Assembly: GCF_900141635.1 (NCBI RefSeq)
Contig: NZ_FSRH01000003.1
Span: 124,001 to 188,000 of the forward strand
Source of the DNA: Peptoclostridium litorale DSM 5388
GTDB taxonomy: Bacteria; Bacillota; Clostridia; Peptostreptococcales; Peptostreptococcaceae
Direction of reading: 5' to 3'
DNA length: 64,000 nt
The notes beneath the pieces were generated by a model. The model saw nothing but the letters and a program-made list of their open reading frames with translations. It was not told where the DNA came from and did not search any database. Of this stretch, positions 1-8,987 are shown in pieces. The position numbers and the translations under genes were made by a program. Every line of letters begins with the position of its first letter. Positions within the stretch are counted from its first letter, which is position 1.

Positions 1-1
1 C

Positions 2-865
2 GCAACTGCAGAACTTGCAGCGGCAGTAAGCAATGCCGGAGGACTTGGAATAATAGCTGCAGGAAATGCTCCAAGCAGTGTGGTTAAAGAAGAAATAAGA
101 AAGATAAAAAACATGACAGACAAGCCGTATGGAGTGAATGTGATGCTGATATCGCCATATGTTGAAGACGTCATGGAAGTTATATATGAGGAAAAGGTTC
201 CGGTTATAACTACTGGAGCGGGAAATCCTGCCAAGTATATAGAAAAGCTAAAGAGCATAGGCACCAAGATAATACCTGTTGTTCCTTCAGTGGCACTTGC
301 AAAGAGAATGGAAAAATATGACGTTGATGCACTCATAGCGGAAGGAACAGAGGCCGGCGGACACATAGGCGAGCTTACGACTATGGTTCTTGTACCGCAG
401 ATAGTGGACAGCGTAAGCCTACCTGTAATAGCCGCAGGAGGCATAGGCGACGCAAGAGGAATGGTTGCAAGCTTTGCGCTTGGAGCTGAGGGAGTCCAGA
501 TAGGGACAAGATTCGTATGCAGCGACGAGTGCGTAGTGCACGAAAACTACAAGAATGCCATAATAGGGGCCAAGGACAGAGATGCGATAGTCGGCGGAAG
601 GTCGACGGGACACCCAGTAAGAGCCCTCAAGAACAGGCTTATGAAGGAAATGAAAGCGCTTGAAAAAGAAGGCGCGTCAGCTGAAGAGATAGAAAAAAGA
701 GGAATAGGAGCTCTCAGAAACGCAGTTGTAGATGGAGACATGGAAGGCGGCTCTGTAATGGCTGGTCAGATAGCAGGAATGATAAAGGACGTAAAGAGCT
801 GCAAGGCGATAATAGAAGATATAATGGAAGATGCAAAAAATGTAATCGAAAACCTTAAAATATAG
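2..865 (+). CDS. fabK: Enoyl-ACP reductase II, 5' end cut by window
   Basis: FMN-dependent enoyl-ACP reductase II, which reduces trans-2-enoyl-ACP in the last step of each fatty-acid elongation round in the cytoplasm. The reading frame is open from base 2, so roughly the first 20 residues lie outside the window. Visible family features are an early GGLGIIAAGN stretch, the EGTEAGGHIGE segment, the PVIAAGGI segment and the GTRF motif of the FMN-binding TIM barrel. The gene ends 10 bases before fabD and heads a fabK-D-G-acpP-F run. The related nitronate monooxygenases share the fold, but the operon settles the assignment. Confidence 0.93.
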   Translation, partial: ATAELAAAVSNAGGLGIIAAGNAPSSVVKEEIRKIKNMTDKPYGVNVMLISPYVEDVMEVIYEEKVPVITTGAGNPAKYIEKLKSIGTKIIPVVPSVALAKRMEKYDVDALIAEGTEAGGHIGELTTMVLVPQIVDSVSLPVIAAGGIGDARGMVASFALGAEGVQIGTRFVCSDECVVHENYKNAIIGAKDRDAIVGGRSTGHPVRALKNRLMKEMKALEKEGASAEEIEKRGIGALRNAVVDGDMEGGSVMAGQIAGMIKDVKSCKAIIEDIMEDAKNVIENLKI

Positions 866-875
866 GAGGAGTCTT

Positions 876-1817
876 ATGGGAAAGCTGGCTCTTGTATTTC
901 CAGGCCAGGGAGCGCAGTACGTTGGCATGGGAAAAGACATATATGAAAATTATGACAAGGCAAAAGAAGTGTTTGAAAAAGGGCAAAAGGCTCTTGGAAT
1001 GGACATAAATAAACTTATGTTCGAAGGGCCTGAAGAATCACTTTCTCTTACAGAAAACACACAGCCGGCAATACTTATTCACAGTATTGCTATACTAGAA
1101 GTGTTAAAGGAAAAGGCCAATATAGAGCCAAAGGCATTTGCAGGACTTTCACTTGGAGAATATTCGGCACTTGTGGCATCAGGGTCATTTGAATTTGAGG
1201 ATGCCGTAAAGTTTGTAAGAAAAAGAGGAAAGATAATGCAAGAGGCAGTGCCTGAAGGCACAGGATCTATGGCTGCAATACTGGGACTTGACAGAGACAT
1301 CCTTGACGAAGTCATAAAGGAATGCAGCGTTTACGGAGTTATACAGGCTGCAAACTACAACTGCCCAGGGCAGATTGTAATATCTGGAGAACTAAAGCCG
1401 CTTGAAAAAGCTGTGGAGCTTTGCAAGGAAAAAGGGGCAAAGAGGGCAGTGATATTAAATGTAAGCGGGCCTTTCCACTCTTCACTGCTTGACGGGGCAG
1501 GCGAAAAACTTAAATCAGAGCTTGAAGCGGTAAACCTGGGAGCTGTAACATATCCTGTGGTTTCAAATGTGACAGGCGATTATGCTGAAAAAGAAGACAT
1601 AAAGGAGCTTCTTGTAAGACAGGTAAGCTCGTCTGTAATGTGGGAGGACTCTATAGGAAGGCTTATTGACGACGGATTTGATACATTTGTCGAGATAGGG
1701 CCTGGAAAGACTCTCTCTTCTTTTATAAAAAAGATATCAAAAAAGAAAAATGCCAAAGTAAGCATTTCTAACATAGACAAGGCTGAAGATATGGAAAAGT
1801 TTTTATCCCAAGAATAA
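876..1817 (+). CDS. fabD: Malonyl-CoA:ACP transacylase
   Basis: Moves malonyl from CoA to the acyl carrier protein to supply the elongating unit of type II fatty acid synthesis. The protein has 313 residues, the normal length. The N-terminal FPGQGAQ motif, the nucleophile motif GLSLGEY (Ser about residue 92) and the catalytic His in GPFHSSLL are all present. The ATG at 876 follows the ribosome binding site AGGAGG. It sits between fabK and fabG with short gaps, so it is almost certainly co-transcribed with them. Confidence 0.96.
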   Translation: MGKLALVFPGQGAQYVGMGKDIYENYDKAKEVFEKGQKALGMDINKLMFEGPEESLSLTENTQPAILIHSIAILEVLKEKANIEPKAFAGLSLGEYSALVASGSFEFEDAVKFVRKRGKIMQEAVPEGTGSMAAILGLDRDILDEVIKECSVYGVIQAANYNCPGQIVISGELKPLEKAVELCKEKGAKRAVILNVSGPFHSSLLDGAGEKLKSELEAVNLGAVTYPVVSNVTGDYAEKEDIKELLVRQVSSSVMWEDSIGRLIDDGFDTFVEIGPGKTLSSFIKKISKKKNAKVSISNIDKAEDMEKFLSQE

Positions 1818-1831
1818 AGGGAGGTAAATAC

Positions 1832-2578
1832 ATGGACTTAAAAGGTAAGGTAGCTGTAGTTACAGGTGCGTCAAGAGGAATAGGAAAAGCCGTAGCGATA
1901 AAGCTTGCATCCCTTGGAGCCGATATTGCAATGAACTATGCGGGGAACGAACAAGCTGCACTTGAGACTAAAAGCGAAGTTGAAGCGCTAGGGGTCAAAG
2001 TGATCTGCGAGAAGGTTGATGTATCTGATTTTGATCAGGTTAAAGAATTCATGGACTTTGTCACTAAGGAGTTTGGAAGCATAGACATACTTGTAAACAA
2101 TGCAGGCATAACAAAGGACACCCTTCTCATGAAGATGAAAGAAGATGACTGGGACAGGGTTATAGATGTAAACCTCAAGGGGGTTTTCAACTGCACAAAG
2201 TCAGTGACAAGGCAGATGATGAAGCAAAGAAGCGGCAGAATAATAAACATGACTTCAATAGTCGGAATAACTGGAAATGCTGGACAGAGCAACTACTGTG
2301 CGGCCAAGGCTGGAGTCATAGGACTTACAAAAGCCACTGCAAGGGAACTTGCATCAAGAAACATAAATGTAAATGCAATAGCTCCAGGCTTCATAGCGAC
2401 AGACATGACAGATGTGCTAAAGGATGACATAAAGGATTCAATGCTTGCGAGCATACCGCTTGGAAAGTTTGGAAAGCCTGAAGACATAGCAAATGCAGTG
2501 GCATTTTTGGCAAGCGACATGTCGGCTTACATAACTGGACAGGTTATAAATGTAGATGGCGGTTTTGTAATGCAGTAA
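1832..2578 (+). CDS. fabG: 3-oxoacyl-ACP reductase
   Basis: NADPH-dependent ketoreductase of the short-chain dehydrogenase family that reduces 3-oxoacyl-ACP. The 248 residues match the family length. The cofactor loop TGASRGIG is at residues 11-18, followed by NNAG near 89-92 and the catalytic Ser142, Tyr155 and Lys159 (YCAAK). A GGGAGG ribosome binding site precedes ATG 1832. It is the third gene of the fab operon. Confidence 0.97.
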   Translation: MDLKGKVAVVTGASRGIGKAVAIKLASLGADIAMNYAGNEQAALETKSEVEALGVKVICEKVDVSDFDQVKEFMDFVTKEFGSIDILVNNAGITKDTLLMKMKEDDWDRVIDVNLKGVFNCTKSVTRQMMKQRSGRIINMTSIVGITGNAGQSNYCAAKAGVIGLTKATARELASRNINVNAIAPGFIATDMTDVLKDDIKDSMLASIPLGKFGKPEDIANAVAFLASDMSAYITGQVINVDGGFVMQ

Positions 2579-2649
2579 GCATTAATATATATTAAAAAAC
2601 TAGCTTAGGCTATTATAAAAAAATAACAAACATACAGGAGGAATTTAAA

Positions 2650-2880
2650 ATGGTATTTGATAAAGTTAAAGAGATAATTGCAGAGCAACTGGGAATTGAC
2701 GATCTGGAAATCATAAAGAAAGAAAGCTCTCTAGTAAACGATCTTGAGGCTGACTCGCTAGATGCGGTTGAGATAATAATGGCTCTAGAAGACGAATTTG
2801 ACATAGAAGTTCCAGACGAAGATGCAGAAAAGTTCAAAAACATAGGCGATATAGTAGCGTATATAGAAGAAAACAAGTAA
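2650..2880 (+). CDS. acpP: Acyl carrier protein
   Basis: Small acidic carrier protein of 76 residues that holds growing acyl chains on a 4'-phosphopantetheine arm. The attachment motif DSLD places the modified serine at residue 36. The sequence is rich in Asp and Glu, as is usual for ACPs. A strong AGGAGG site lies just before ATG 2650. The 71-base gap after fabG is AT-rich and has no convincing terminator, so it is probably co-transcribed while also having room for differential expression. Confidence 0.97.
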   Translation: MVFDKVKEIIAEQLGIDDLEIIKKESSLVNDLEADSLDAVEIIMALEDEFDIEVPDEDAEKFKNIGDIVAYIEENK

Positions 2881-2899
2881 TTCTTGGGGGTAATATCAT

Positions 2900-4132
2900 A
2901 TGGAAAAAAGGGTCGTAATAACTGGTCTTGGATGTGTTACACCTATAGGAATAGGAACAGACGCCACTTGGACTTCTGTGAAAAATGGAGTTTGTGGAGT
3001 CAAGGAGCTTACAAGATTTGATTCCACAGATCTTTCGGCTACCATAGCTGCTCAAATTGATGATTTTGAGCCAACTGATTTTATAGAAAAAAGGGAAATA
3101 AAGAAAATGGACAGATTTACGCAGTATGCCGTGGCATCTGCTAAGATGGCTTTTGAAGATTCAGGGCTTGAGGAATTTGATCCAAACAGAATGGGAGTAA
3201 TAATAGGGTCTGGAATAGGCGGAATAGAAACCCTTGAAACTCAGCATACAAAGCTGATTGAAAAGGGACCTAAGAAGGTGAGTCCATTCCTTATACCTAT
3301 GATGATATCAAACATGGCGGCAGGCCAGGTTGCAATAGAATTAGGTGCAAAGGGACCTAATACGTGCGTTGTGACAGCATGTGCATCAGGTACACATGCC
3401 ATAGGAGATGCATTCAAGGCTATTCAAAGAGGAGATGCAGACATAATGGTTTGTGGAGGTGCCGAGGCGCCTATAACACCTATGTCTATGGCAGGATTTT
3501 GCAGCATGAAAGCTCTTTCGACTAGAAATGACCAGCCTGAAAAGGCGTCAAGACCTTTTGACAGCCAAAGGGACGGTTTCGTAATGGGAGAAGGAGCAGG
3601 AGTGCTAGTCATAGAGGATCTTGAGCATGCACTTAAGCGAAATGCCGATATATATGCTGAAATAGTTGGGTATGGAGCTACAGCAGATGCATACCACATT
3701 ACAACTCCAGCTGAAGGCGGAGAAGGGGCTGCAAGAGCCATGAAAATGGCAATGGACGATGCTGGCATAAGTAAGGAAGATGTCGACTATATCAACGCAC
3801 ACGGAACAAGCACTCCGTATAATGACAAATTTGAGACTATGGCAATAAAGGATGTGTTTGGAGAGCATGCATACAAGCTAGCTGTATCTTCTACAAAATC
3901 CATGACGGGCCATCTTCTTGGAGCTGCCGGAGGAGTCGAGTCTATTTTCTGTGCGCTTGCGATTAAAGAAGGATTCCTTCCTCCAACTATAAACCTGGAG
4001 AATCCAGATGAAGATCTGGACCTTGATTACGTTGCAAATGAGGGAAGAGTGGCAGATGTTAGATGTGCTCTTTCAAACTCGCTTGGATTTGGTGGACATA
4101 ACGGAACTCTTGCGTTTAAAAAATATGAATAG
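2900..4132 (+). CDS. fabF: 3-oxoacyl-ACP synthase II
   Basis: Condensing enzyme that extends acyl-ACP by two carbons using malonyl-ACP. The 410-residue protein carries the Cys-His-His triad: Cys161 in [13 protein letters not shown], the first His in [11 protein letters not shown] and the second in [13 protein letters not shown]. The C-terminal NSLGFGGHN motif is also typical. It is the last gene of the fab run and is followed by a good intrinsic terminator. No fabH, fabZ or acc gene lies downstream; they may be upstream of the window. Confidence 0.97.
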   Translation: MEKRVVITGLGCVTPIGIGTDATWTSVKNGVCGVKELTRFDSTDLSATIAAQIDDFEPTDFIEKREIKKMDRFTQYAVASAKMAFEDSGLEEFDPNRMGVIIGSGIGGIETLETQHTKLIEKGPKKVSPFLIPMMISNMAAGQVAIELGAKGPNTCVVTACASGTHAIGDAFKAIQRGDADIMVCGGAEAPITPMSMAGFCSMKALSTRNDQPEKASRPFDSQRDGFVMGEGAGVLVIEDLEHALKRNADIYAEIVGYGATADAYHITTPAEGGEGAARAMKMAMDDAGISKEDVDYINAHGTSTPYNDKFETMAIKDVFGEHAYKLAVSSTKSMTGHLLGAAGGVESIFCALAIKEGFLPPTINLENPDEDLDLDYVANEGRVADVRCALSNSLGFGGHNGTLAFKKYE

Positions 4133-4160
4133 TATGTGAATTCATATATTCAAATTTAGG

Positions 4161-4190
4161 ATTCAGATGGGTTTTCCCATCTGAATTTTA
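4161..4190 (+). terminator. Intrinsic terminator of the fab operon
   Basis: An 11-bp perfect stem (4161-4171 with 4176-4186), a TTTT loop and a short T-rich tail lie 28 bases after the fabF stop. Confidence 0.85.
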
Positions 4191-4278
4191 AATTTGGAGG
4201 AAATTATTTATTGGAAGCATATTGGCATGATTCCAGGTATTGGACATAATAGAGGACAGTAAATTTTCAAATGGATTC

Positions 4279-4307
4279 TTACCAATTATACGGGTATATG
4301 TTATAAT
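4279..4307 (+). promoter_or_regulatory. Sigma-A promoter for the asp23-nusB run
   Basis: TTACCA at 4279-4284 and TATAAT at 4302-4307 are separated by 17 bases. The -10 box is perfect and the -35 box matches four of six consensus positions. It lies 58 bases upstream of the next gene and after the fab terminator, so it is well placed to start the following operon. Confidence 0.65.
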
Positions 4308-4365
4308 AATATACAGCCATTAATTAATATACCATGAATACATCAGTGTTTAGGGGGTACAGTCT

Positions 4366-4731
4366 ATGGAAAGCAAGGATTACGGCCAGATTAAAATATC
4401 AGAAGAGGTTATTTCTACAATAGCGAGTATGGCGGCTTCGGAAATAGATGGAGTTGCAGATATGAGCAGAAGTATAAAAGGCGAAATAAAAGAGATTTTG
4501 GGCAAAAAAGACATGACAAAGGGAGTAAAAGTGGTAGTAGAAGAAGATAGGGTTTATATGGATCTTTTTATACTTGTTGAATATGGAATGACTATTCCCG
4601 ATGTTGCATGGAAGGTTCAGGAGAACGTGAAAAATACTGTTGAAAACATGACGGGACTTAATGTTGAAGAAGTGAACCTTCACGTTCAGGGCATAAGTTT
4701 TAAAAAGGAAGCCATGCCGGAAGAACAATAG
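4366..4731 (+). CDS. Asp23/Gls24 family envelope-stress protein
   Basis: A 121-residue member of the Asp23/Gls24 (DUF322) family. Members in Firmicutes are linked to cell-envelope homeostasis and often sit next to nusB, as here. Recognisable parts are the N-terminal YGQIKISEEVISTIASMAA segment, the central VYMDLFILVEYG strand region and the C-terminal VEEVNLHVQGI segment. No membrane segment is visible, so it is cytosolic or peripheral. The start at 4366 is preceded by a GGGGG-containing site. The exact biochemical role is not known for this subfamily. Confidence 0.88.
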   Translation: MESKDYGQIKISEEVISTIASMAASEIDGVADMSRSIKGEIKEILGKKDMTKGVKVVVEEDRVYMDLFILVEYGMTIPDVAWKVQENVKNTVENMTGLNVEEVNLHVQGISFKKEAMPEEQ

Positions 4732-4747
4732 ATTATTATGATTATAG

Positions 4748-4767
4748 CCCTCTGATTTTTCAGAGGG
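4748..4767 (+). terminator. Small hairpin between asp23-family gene and nusB
   Basis: An 8-bp stem (CCCTCTGA with TCAGAGGG) around a TTTT loop. The tail has few consecutive T residues, so this may be a weak terminator or an RNA-processing hairpin rather than a full stop. Confidence 0.4.
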
Positions 4768-4805
4768 TTAGTTGTGTGCAATAAAGATTATTTTGGAGGG
4801 TTTTG

Positions 4806-5210
4806 ATGAGCAGAAGAGTGACAAGAGAAATGGCAATGAAGCTTTTTTATCAAATGGAAATAGGACAGGAATTTGAATGCCAAAAAGTTTATGAGTATAT
4901 AGACGAAAATGCCATGAAAGATATGGATGTGGAGTACATCAAGAACATATCAAGTAAATTCATAGGTGGTATGGAACAGGTAGATGAGATAATAGCAAAG
5001 TGTTCAAAGGGATGGAGCATAAAGCAAATATCAAAAGTGGACCTTAGCATATTAAGGATTGCAGTTTCTGAGATGATGTATGCCGACGATATAAGTGCGG
5101 GAATATCCATAAATGAAGCTGTAGAGCTTGCAAAAACTTATGGGGGAAAAAATTCTCCATCGTTTATAAATGGCGTACTGGGAAGTGCTGCAAATGAGCT
5201 TGGAAAATAA
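4806..5210 (+). CDS. nusB: Transcription antitermination factor NusB
   Basis: RNA-binding partner of NusE (S10) in antitermination of rRNA transcription. The 134-residue all-helical protein has the usual N-terminal RRVTREMAMKLFYQME and the C-terminal SINEAVELAKTYG and FINGVLG motifs. The ATG at 4806 is preferred over the TTG one codon upstream because GGAGGG ends six bases before it. Its 3' end overlaps the next gene by 17 bases, suggesting translational coupling. Confidence 0.95.
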   Translation: MSRRVTREMAMKLFYQMEIGQEFECQKVYEYIDENAMKDMDVEYIKNISSKFIGGMEQVDEIIAKCSKGWSIKQISKVDLSILRIAVSEMMYADDISAGISINEAVELAKTYGGKNSPSFINGVLGSAANELGK

Positions 5211-6186
5211 AATAATACTCGGGATTGACACTAGCTGCTATACAACATCTATAGCAGCTATAAATTTAGGTGGAGATGTTCTTTTAAACAAAAAGATACA
5301 GCTTAAGGTCAAAGAAGGAAATAAAGGCCTCAGGCAGTCAGAAGGCCTATTTCAGCATGTAGGCAATTTCGGAGAGCTTTTTGAAGATTTCAAAAGCCGT
5401 ACAGGGGAATCGCAAATAGTAGCCGTTTGTGCATCAAAGACCCCGCGGCCTCAGGAGGGTTCATACATGCCGGTATTCAATGCCGGATACAATTTTGCAA
5501 AGGCAATATCCCAGATAGTGGGCGCTCAGTTTTATGAGACTTCACATCAGGAAGGGCACATAAAGGCCGCTCAGTTTTGCAGCAATCTCAAGGCGGACAG
5601 ATTTTTGGCGGTTCACATATCTGGAGGAACCACGGAAATTTTGATTTCTGCAAAAAATGGAGCTGGTTTTGACGTATCTCTTGTTGGAGGCTCTAAGGAC
5701 ATAAGCGCGGGGCAATTGCTTGACAGGGTTGGAGTAAGGCTTGGCTATCCTTTCCCTGCAGGAAGGGTTATCGATCAGAATGCATATGGCTATGGGGATG
5801 AAAAATGCATATTTAAGATATCGTCAAAAGACGGACACATGAACCTTTCTGGAGTTGAAACCCAGGCGTACAGGATTATAGAGTCGGAAAAATTCGATGA
5901 TAACAAGAAAAGGCAGCTGTCATACCATGTGTTAAAGGCGATTTCGGAAAAACTTAAAAAATCTATAATCTATCTGGGCGGCAAATATGGCTGCAATGAT
6001 GTGCTTTTTGCAGGAGGAGTGGCATCGAGCAGATTCCTAAACTCTGAAATATCAAGGGATTTAAGTACAAAAGGGATAAAGACATATTGGAGCAGACCGG
6101 AATATTCAGCTGACAATGCGGCGGGAGTGGCCCTTATAGGAAGGGACATTTACATCAAAAATGGAGATGAGAAAAATGAAGCTTAA
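5194..6186 (+). CDS. TsaD-like ASKHA-fold protein (second Kae1 homologue)
   Basis: Related to TsaD/Kae1, the threonylcarbamoyl transferase for tRNA t6A, formerly called O-sialoglycoprotein endopeptidase (peptidase M22). About 330 residues from the start chosen here. Visible are the N-terminal phosphate-loop-like LGIDTSCYTTS, the metal-site-like HQEGH (TsaD has HxxGH), the HISGGTTEIL nucleotide loop and the C-terminal FAGGVASS and YSADNAAG segments. The start at 5194 overlaps nusB; GGAAGTG precedes it. This divergent form is not the canonical tsaD and its substrate is unknown. It sits between nusB and xseA and is translationally coupled to both. Confidence 0.78.
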   Translation: MSLENKIILGIDTSCYTTSIAAINLGGDVLLNKKIQLKVKEGNKGLRQSEGLFQHVGNFGELFEDFKSRTGESQIVAVCASKTPRPQEGSYMPVFNAGYNFAKAISQIVGAQFYETSHQEGHIKAAQFCSNLKADRFLAVHISGGTTEILISAKNGAGFDVSLVGGSKDISAGQLLDRVGVRLGYPFPAGRVIDQNAYGYGDEKCIFKISSKDGHMNLSGVETQAYRIIESEKFDDNKKRQLSYHVLKAISEKLKKSIIYLGGKYGCNDVLFAGGVASSRFLNSEISRDLSTKGIKTYWSRPEYSADNAAGVALIGRDIYIKNGDEKNEA

Positions 6187-7405
6187 ACCTCTTTCGGTGA
6201 CCCACGTGAATTCATATATAAAGAAGCTTATTTTAAACGATCCCATACTCTATAATGTGAGAGTGAAGGGCGAAATTTCAAATTTTAAGGTTCACAGCAG
6301 CAAAAACATGTATTTCTCACTCAAGGATGACAATTCAAAGCTAAGATGCATAATGTTTTCTGAAAATGCAATTGAATATGAAAATACTCTAAAAGAGGGA
6401 ATGAATGTAGTTGCAAATGGATATATATCAATATATGAAAGGGACGGAGCTGTTCAGCTTTATGTAAAATCAATTGAGATGGAGGGGATGGGGCAGCTCT
6501 ATGCAGATTTTTTAAAACTCAAGGACAAGCTGCAAAGCGAGGGACTATTTGCCGAGGCAAAAAAGAAAACCATTCCGCAGTATCCAGGCTCTATAGGGGT
6601 AATAACATCTGAAACAGGGGCGGCCGTGAGGGACATAATAAATATTGTCAAAAGAAGGTTTCCGAAGGTTTCTATAAAGATATACCCGGCTCTTGTGCAG
6701 GGGGAGAATTCGGCCAAGCAGCTCATAAAGGGGATACAATTATTTAACGAAATTTCCAATATTGATGTTATAATAATAGGGAGAGGTGGAGGTTCCATTG
6801 AAGAGCTTTGGTCGTTTAACGATGAGAACCTGGCAAGGGAGATTGCAAAATCTAAAATTCCGGTGATATCGGCCGTAGGGCATGAGACGGACTACACCAT
6901 AAGCGATTTCGTATCAGACCTTAGAGCGCCAACACCATCAGCTGCTGCAGAGCTTTGTGTCCCTTCGCTTTTGGACATGGAATACAGGTTAGAGCATATC
7001 AAAAATAAAATGACAAAAGACATAAAGGCCAGGCTCGAAAAGAAAGGCATAGCACTTGAAAACATAGCGGGGAAAAGGCCTCTTAGGAGTCCTGAAATGA
7101 TATATGACAAGAAAAAGGTCGATCTGGACTACATTCTTGAGAAAATGGGAAAAAAGATGTCTGCCAACATGGATGGCCGTATAAGAACAATTGAAATGAC
7201 AGGCAGGAACCTTTTTAATCTCAATCCCCTTTCAATACTGTCGAGAGGTTATAGTGTGGCTCAAAAAGAGGGAAAGACATTAAAGAGCGCAGATGACGTG
7301 GTCGAAGGTCAAGTCATAAATGTAATGCTTTCAGACGGGACGCTTGAGTGCAGTGTCGATAAAATATGCAAGGGAATGATCGATTATGAAAAAGATGAGC
7401 TATGA
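6176..7405 (+). CDS. xseA: Exodeoxyribonuclease VII large subunit
   Basis: Large subunit of exonuclease VII, which degrades single-stranded DNA from both ends in repair and mismatch processing. An N-terminal OB fold (KPLSVTHVNSYI, VKGEISNFK) is followed by the catalytic domain with the IIGRGGGSIEELWSFND and SAVGHETDYTISDFVSD motifs and a coiled-coil region. The start at 6176 has GGAGATGAG ahead of it and overlaps the upstream gene by 11 bases. Length is about 409 residues, as expected. Confidence 0.95.
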   Translation: MKLKPLSVTHVNSYIKKLILNDPILYNVRVKGEISNFKVHSSKNMYFSLKDDNSKLRCIMFSENAIEYENTLKEGMNVVANGYISIYERDGAVQLYVKSIEMEGMGQLYADFLKLKDKLQSEGLFAEAKKKTIPQYPGSIGVITSETGAAVRDIINIVKRRFPKVSIKIYPALVQGENSAKQLIKGIQLFNEISNIDVIIIGRGGGSIEELWSFNDENLAREIAKSKIPVISAVGHETDYTISDFVSDLRAPTPSAAAELCVPSLLDMEYRLEHIKNKMTKDIKARLEKKGIALENIAGKRPLRSPEMIYDKKKVDLDYILEKMGKKMSANMDGRIRTIEMTGRNLFNLNPLSILSRGYSVAQKEGKTLKSADDVVEGQVINVMLSDGTLECSVDKICKGMIDYEKDEL

Positions 7406-7613
7406 AGAGGCTTTTGAAAAACTCGAGGAAATAATGGAAAAACTTGAATTTGAAGATGTACAGCTGGACGAATCATTAAAGCTTTATGAAGAAGGCATAA
7501 GCCTTTATAGATACTGCAGTGAGCAGCTTGAGAAGGCCCAGCTTAAAATAACGAAGCTTTCGAAAAAACAGGGCACTATAGTGGAGGAAAGCTTTGATAT
7601 ACAGGAGGATTAA
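7386..7613 (+). CDS. xseB: Exodeoxyribonuclease VII small subunit
   Basis: A 75-residue helical protein that binds XseA and is needed for exonuclease VII activity. The SYEEAFEKLEEIMEKLE and LDESLKLYEEGISLY segments are diagnostic. It overlaps the end of xseA by 20 bases, in the standard xseA-xseB-ispA order. A second ATG at 7395 could also serve as start. Confidence 0.95.
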   Translation: MKKMSYEEAFEKLEEIMEKLEFEDVQLDESLKLYEEGISLYRYCSEQLEKAQLKITKLSKKQGTIVEESFDIQED

Positions 7614-7615
7614 AA

Positions 7616-8506
7616 ATGGGATTTACAGAAAAACTCAGGGGGAAAAAGGAGTTTATTGAAGAATTTTTAAAAGAAGCTATACCAAATACGGAAGGTCCTC
7701 ACGGGAAGCTCTTTGAATCAATGAGGTACAGCCTTGACGCGGGGGGCAAAAGGCTTAGACCCATACTTCTTTTGGAAGCGTGCAGTATTGTCGGGGGAGA
7801 AGCTGCAAAGGCCATAAAATTTGCATGCGCAGTGGAAATGATACATACATATTCCCTCATACATGACGATTTGCCTGCTATGGATGATGACGATCTTAGA
7901 AGAGGGAAACCTACAAATCACAAGGTATTTGGAGAGGGACTGGCCGTTCTTGCAGGAGACGGGCTTTTAAACTATGCGTTTGAACTTATGATAGAGTCGT
8001 CGCTGAGATATCCTCAGGAAAGCTATAAATATATACTGGCCATGAATGAGATAGCCCAAGGCGCAGGCGTGTTTGGGATGATAGGAGGCCAGACTGCCGA
8101 TTTGGAATCTGAAAACAAGGTTATTGAAAGTGAAACTCTTGAATTCATACACATGAACAAGACGGCTCAAATGCTTATAAGACCTATGAGGGCAGGTGCC
8201 ATACTGGGAGGAGCAAGCCAGGCCGAGCTTGACAGGATAACGGAATACGCAGAGAACATAGGTCTTGCATTCCAAATAGTTGATGACATACTTGACGTGG
8301 TTGGAGACCAGTCAAAGCTTGGGAAAAATGTCGGAAGCGATGAAGAAAATCAAAAATCGACTTATCCGTCAATGTATGGGCTTGAAGAGTCCAAAAGTAT
8401 GGCAGTGGGAAAAATTGAAAATGCCAAAAATGCAATATCTCATTTTGGCGAAAATTCACAATTTTTGGTTGAACTTGCTGAATATATAATTGACAGGGAA
8501 TTCTAA
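7616..8506 (+). CDS. ispA: Short-chain polyprenyl diphosphate synthase (farnesyl type)
   Basis: Condenses isopentenyl diphosphate with allylic diphosphates, most likely giving farnesyl diphosphate for isoprenoid and cell-wall lipid carrier synthesis. The first aspartate-rich motif is DDLPAMD at residues 84-90 (the bacterial DDx4D form), then RRGKPTNHK. The second motif is FQIVDDILD. The 296-residue length fits. It lies in the conserved xseA-xseB-ispA-dxs block and starts two bases after xseB behind an AGGAGG site. Confidence 0.94.
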   Translation: MGFTEKLRGKKEFIEEFLKEAIPNTEGPHGKLFESMRYSLDAGGKRLRPILLLEACSIVGGEAAKAIKFACAVEMIHTYSLIHDDLPAMDDDDLRRGKPTNHKVFGEGLAVLAGDGLLNYAFELMIESSLRYPQESYKYILAMNEIAQGAGVFGMIGGQTADLESENKVIESETLEFIHMNKTAQMLIRPMRAGAILGGASQAELDRITEYAENIGLAFQIVDDILDVVGDQSKLGKNVGSDEENQKSTYPSMYGLEESKSMAVGKIENAKNAISHFGENSQFLVELAEYIIDREF

Positions 8507-8523
8507 CGAGGAGGACACAATAG

Positions 8524-8973
8524 TTGGCTTTTTTTGAAGGCGTATTAAAAAACGAAGTTTTTATTGTATGTATAACGGCGTGGTTTGTTGCCCAGCTCAT
8601 AAAAGTTATACTTACCGTTCTTATAGAAAAAAGATTTGACATGTCAAGATTTGTCGGTTCAGGGGGCATGCCAAGCTCACATTCTTCATTTGTAATGAGT
8701 CTTTCGACTGGAGTGGGCATAATAGAAGGATATGACTCTGTGATTTTCACTGTGGCACTTGTACTTTCACTGATAGTCATGTACGATGCGGCTGGAGTTA
8801 GAAGGTCTGTGGGCAAGCAGGCTAAAATACTAAACGCTCTTCTTGACGATATACACAAGCATAAAAAGCACCTTTTAATTGAAAAAAGACTTAAAGAGCT
8901 TATAGGGCATACTCCAGTGGAAGTTTTGTCGGGAGCAATTTTAGGCATTGTAATTGCCAACATTATGCTTTAA
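8524..8973 (+). CDS. YuiD-like divergent PAP2 family membrane protein
   Basis: A 149-residue integral membrane protein of the divergent PAP2/DUF212 family (YuiD in Bacillus). Several hydrophobic segments and the GSGGMPSSHSSFVMS motif, which resembles the PAP2 phosphatase SxxHS core, are visible. YDAAGVRRSVGKQAKILN is also typical of the family. Start is TTG 8524, nine bases after GAGGAGGA. Its place beside ispA suggests a link to polyprenyl phosphate recycling, but that is inference. The promoter for the following RNA gene lies inside its 3' end. Confidence 0.82.
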   Translation: MAFFEGVLKNEVFIVCITAWFVAQLIKVILTVLIEKRFDMSRFVGSGGMPSSHSSFVMSLSTGVGIIEGYDSVIFTVALVLSLIVMYDAAGVRRSVGKQAKILNALLDDIHKHKKHLLIEKRLKELIGHTPVEVLSGAILGIVIANIML

Positions 8974-8981
8974 AATATAAT
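8954..8981 (+). promoter_or_regulatory. Sigma-A promoter for the OLE RNA
   Basis: TTGCCA (8954-8959), a 16-base spacer and a perfect TATAAT (8976-8981). It overlaps the end of the YuiD-like gene and puts a transcription start near 8988, just ahead of the long structured non-coding stretch. Confidence 0.65.
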
Positions 8982-8987
8982 TTGTGT

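Noticed and set aside
4211-4249. A 12-codon frame with two Trp codons behind a GGAGG between fabF and the Asp23-family gene.
   Set aside because: It lies after the fab terminator and before the next promoter, with no gene or attenuator tied to it, so transcription is doubtful.
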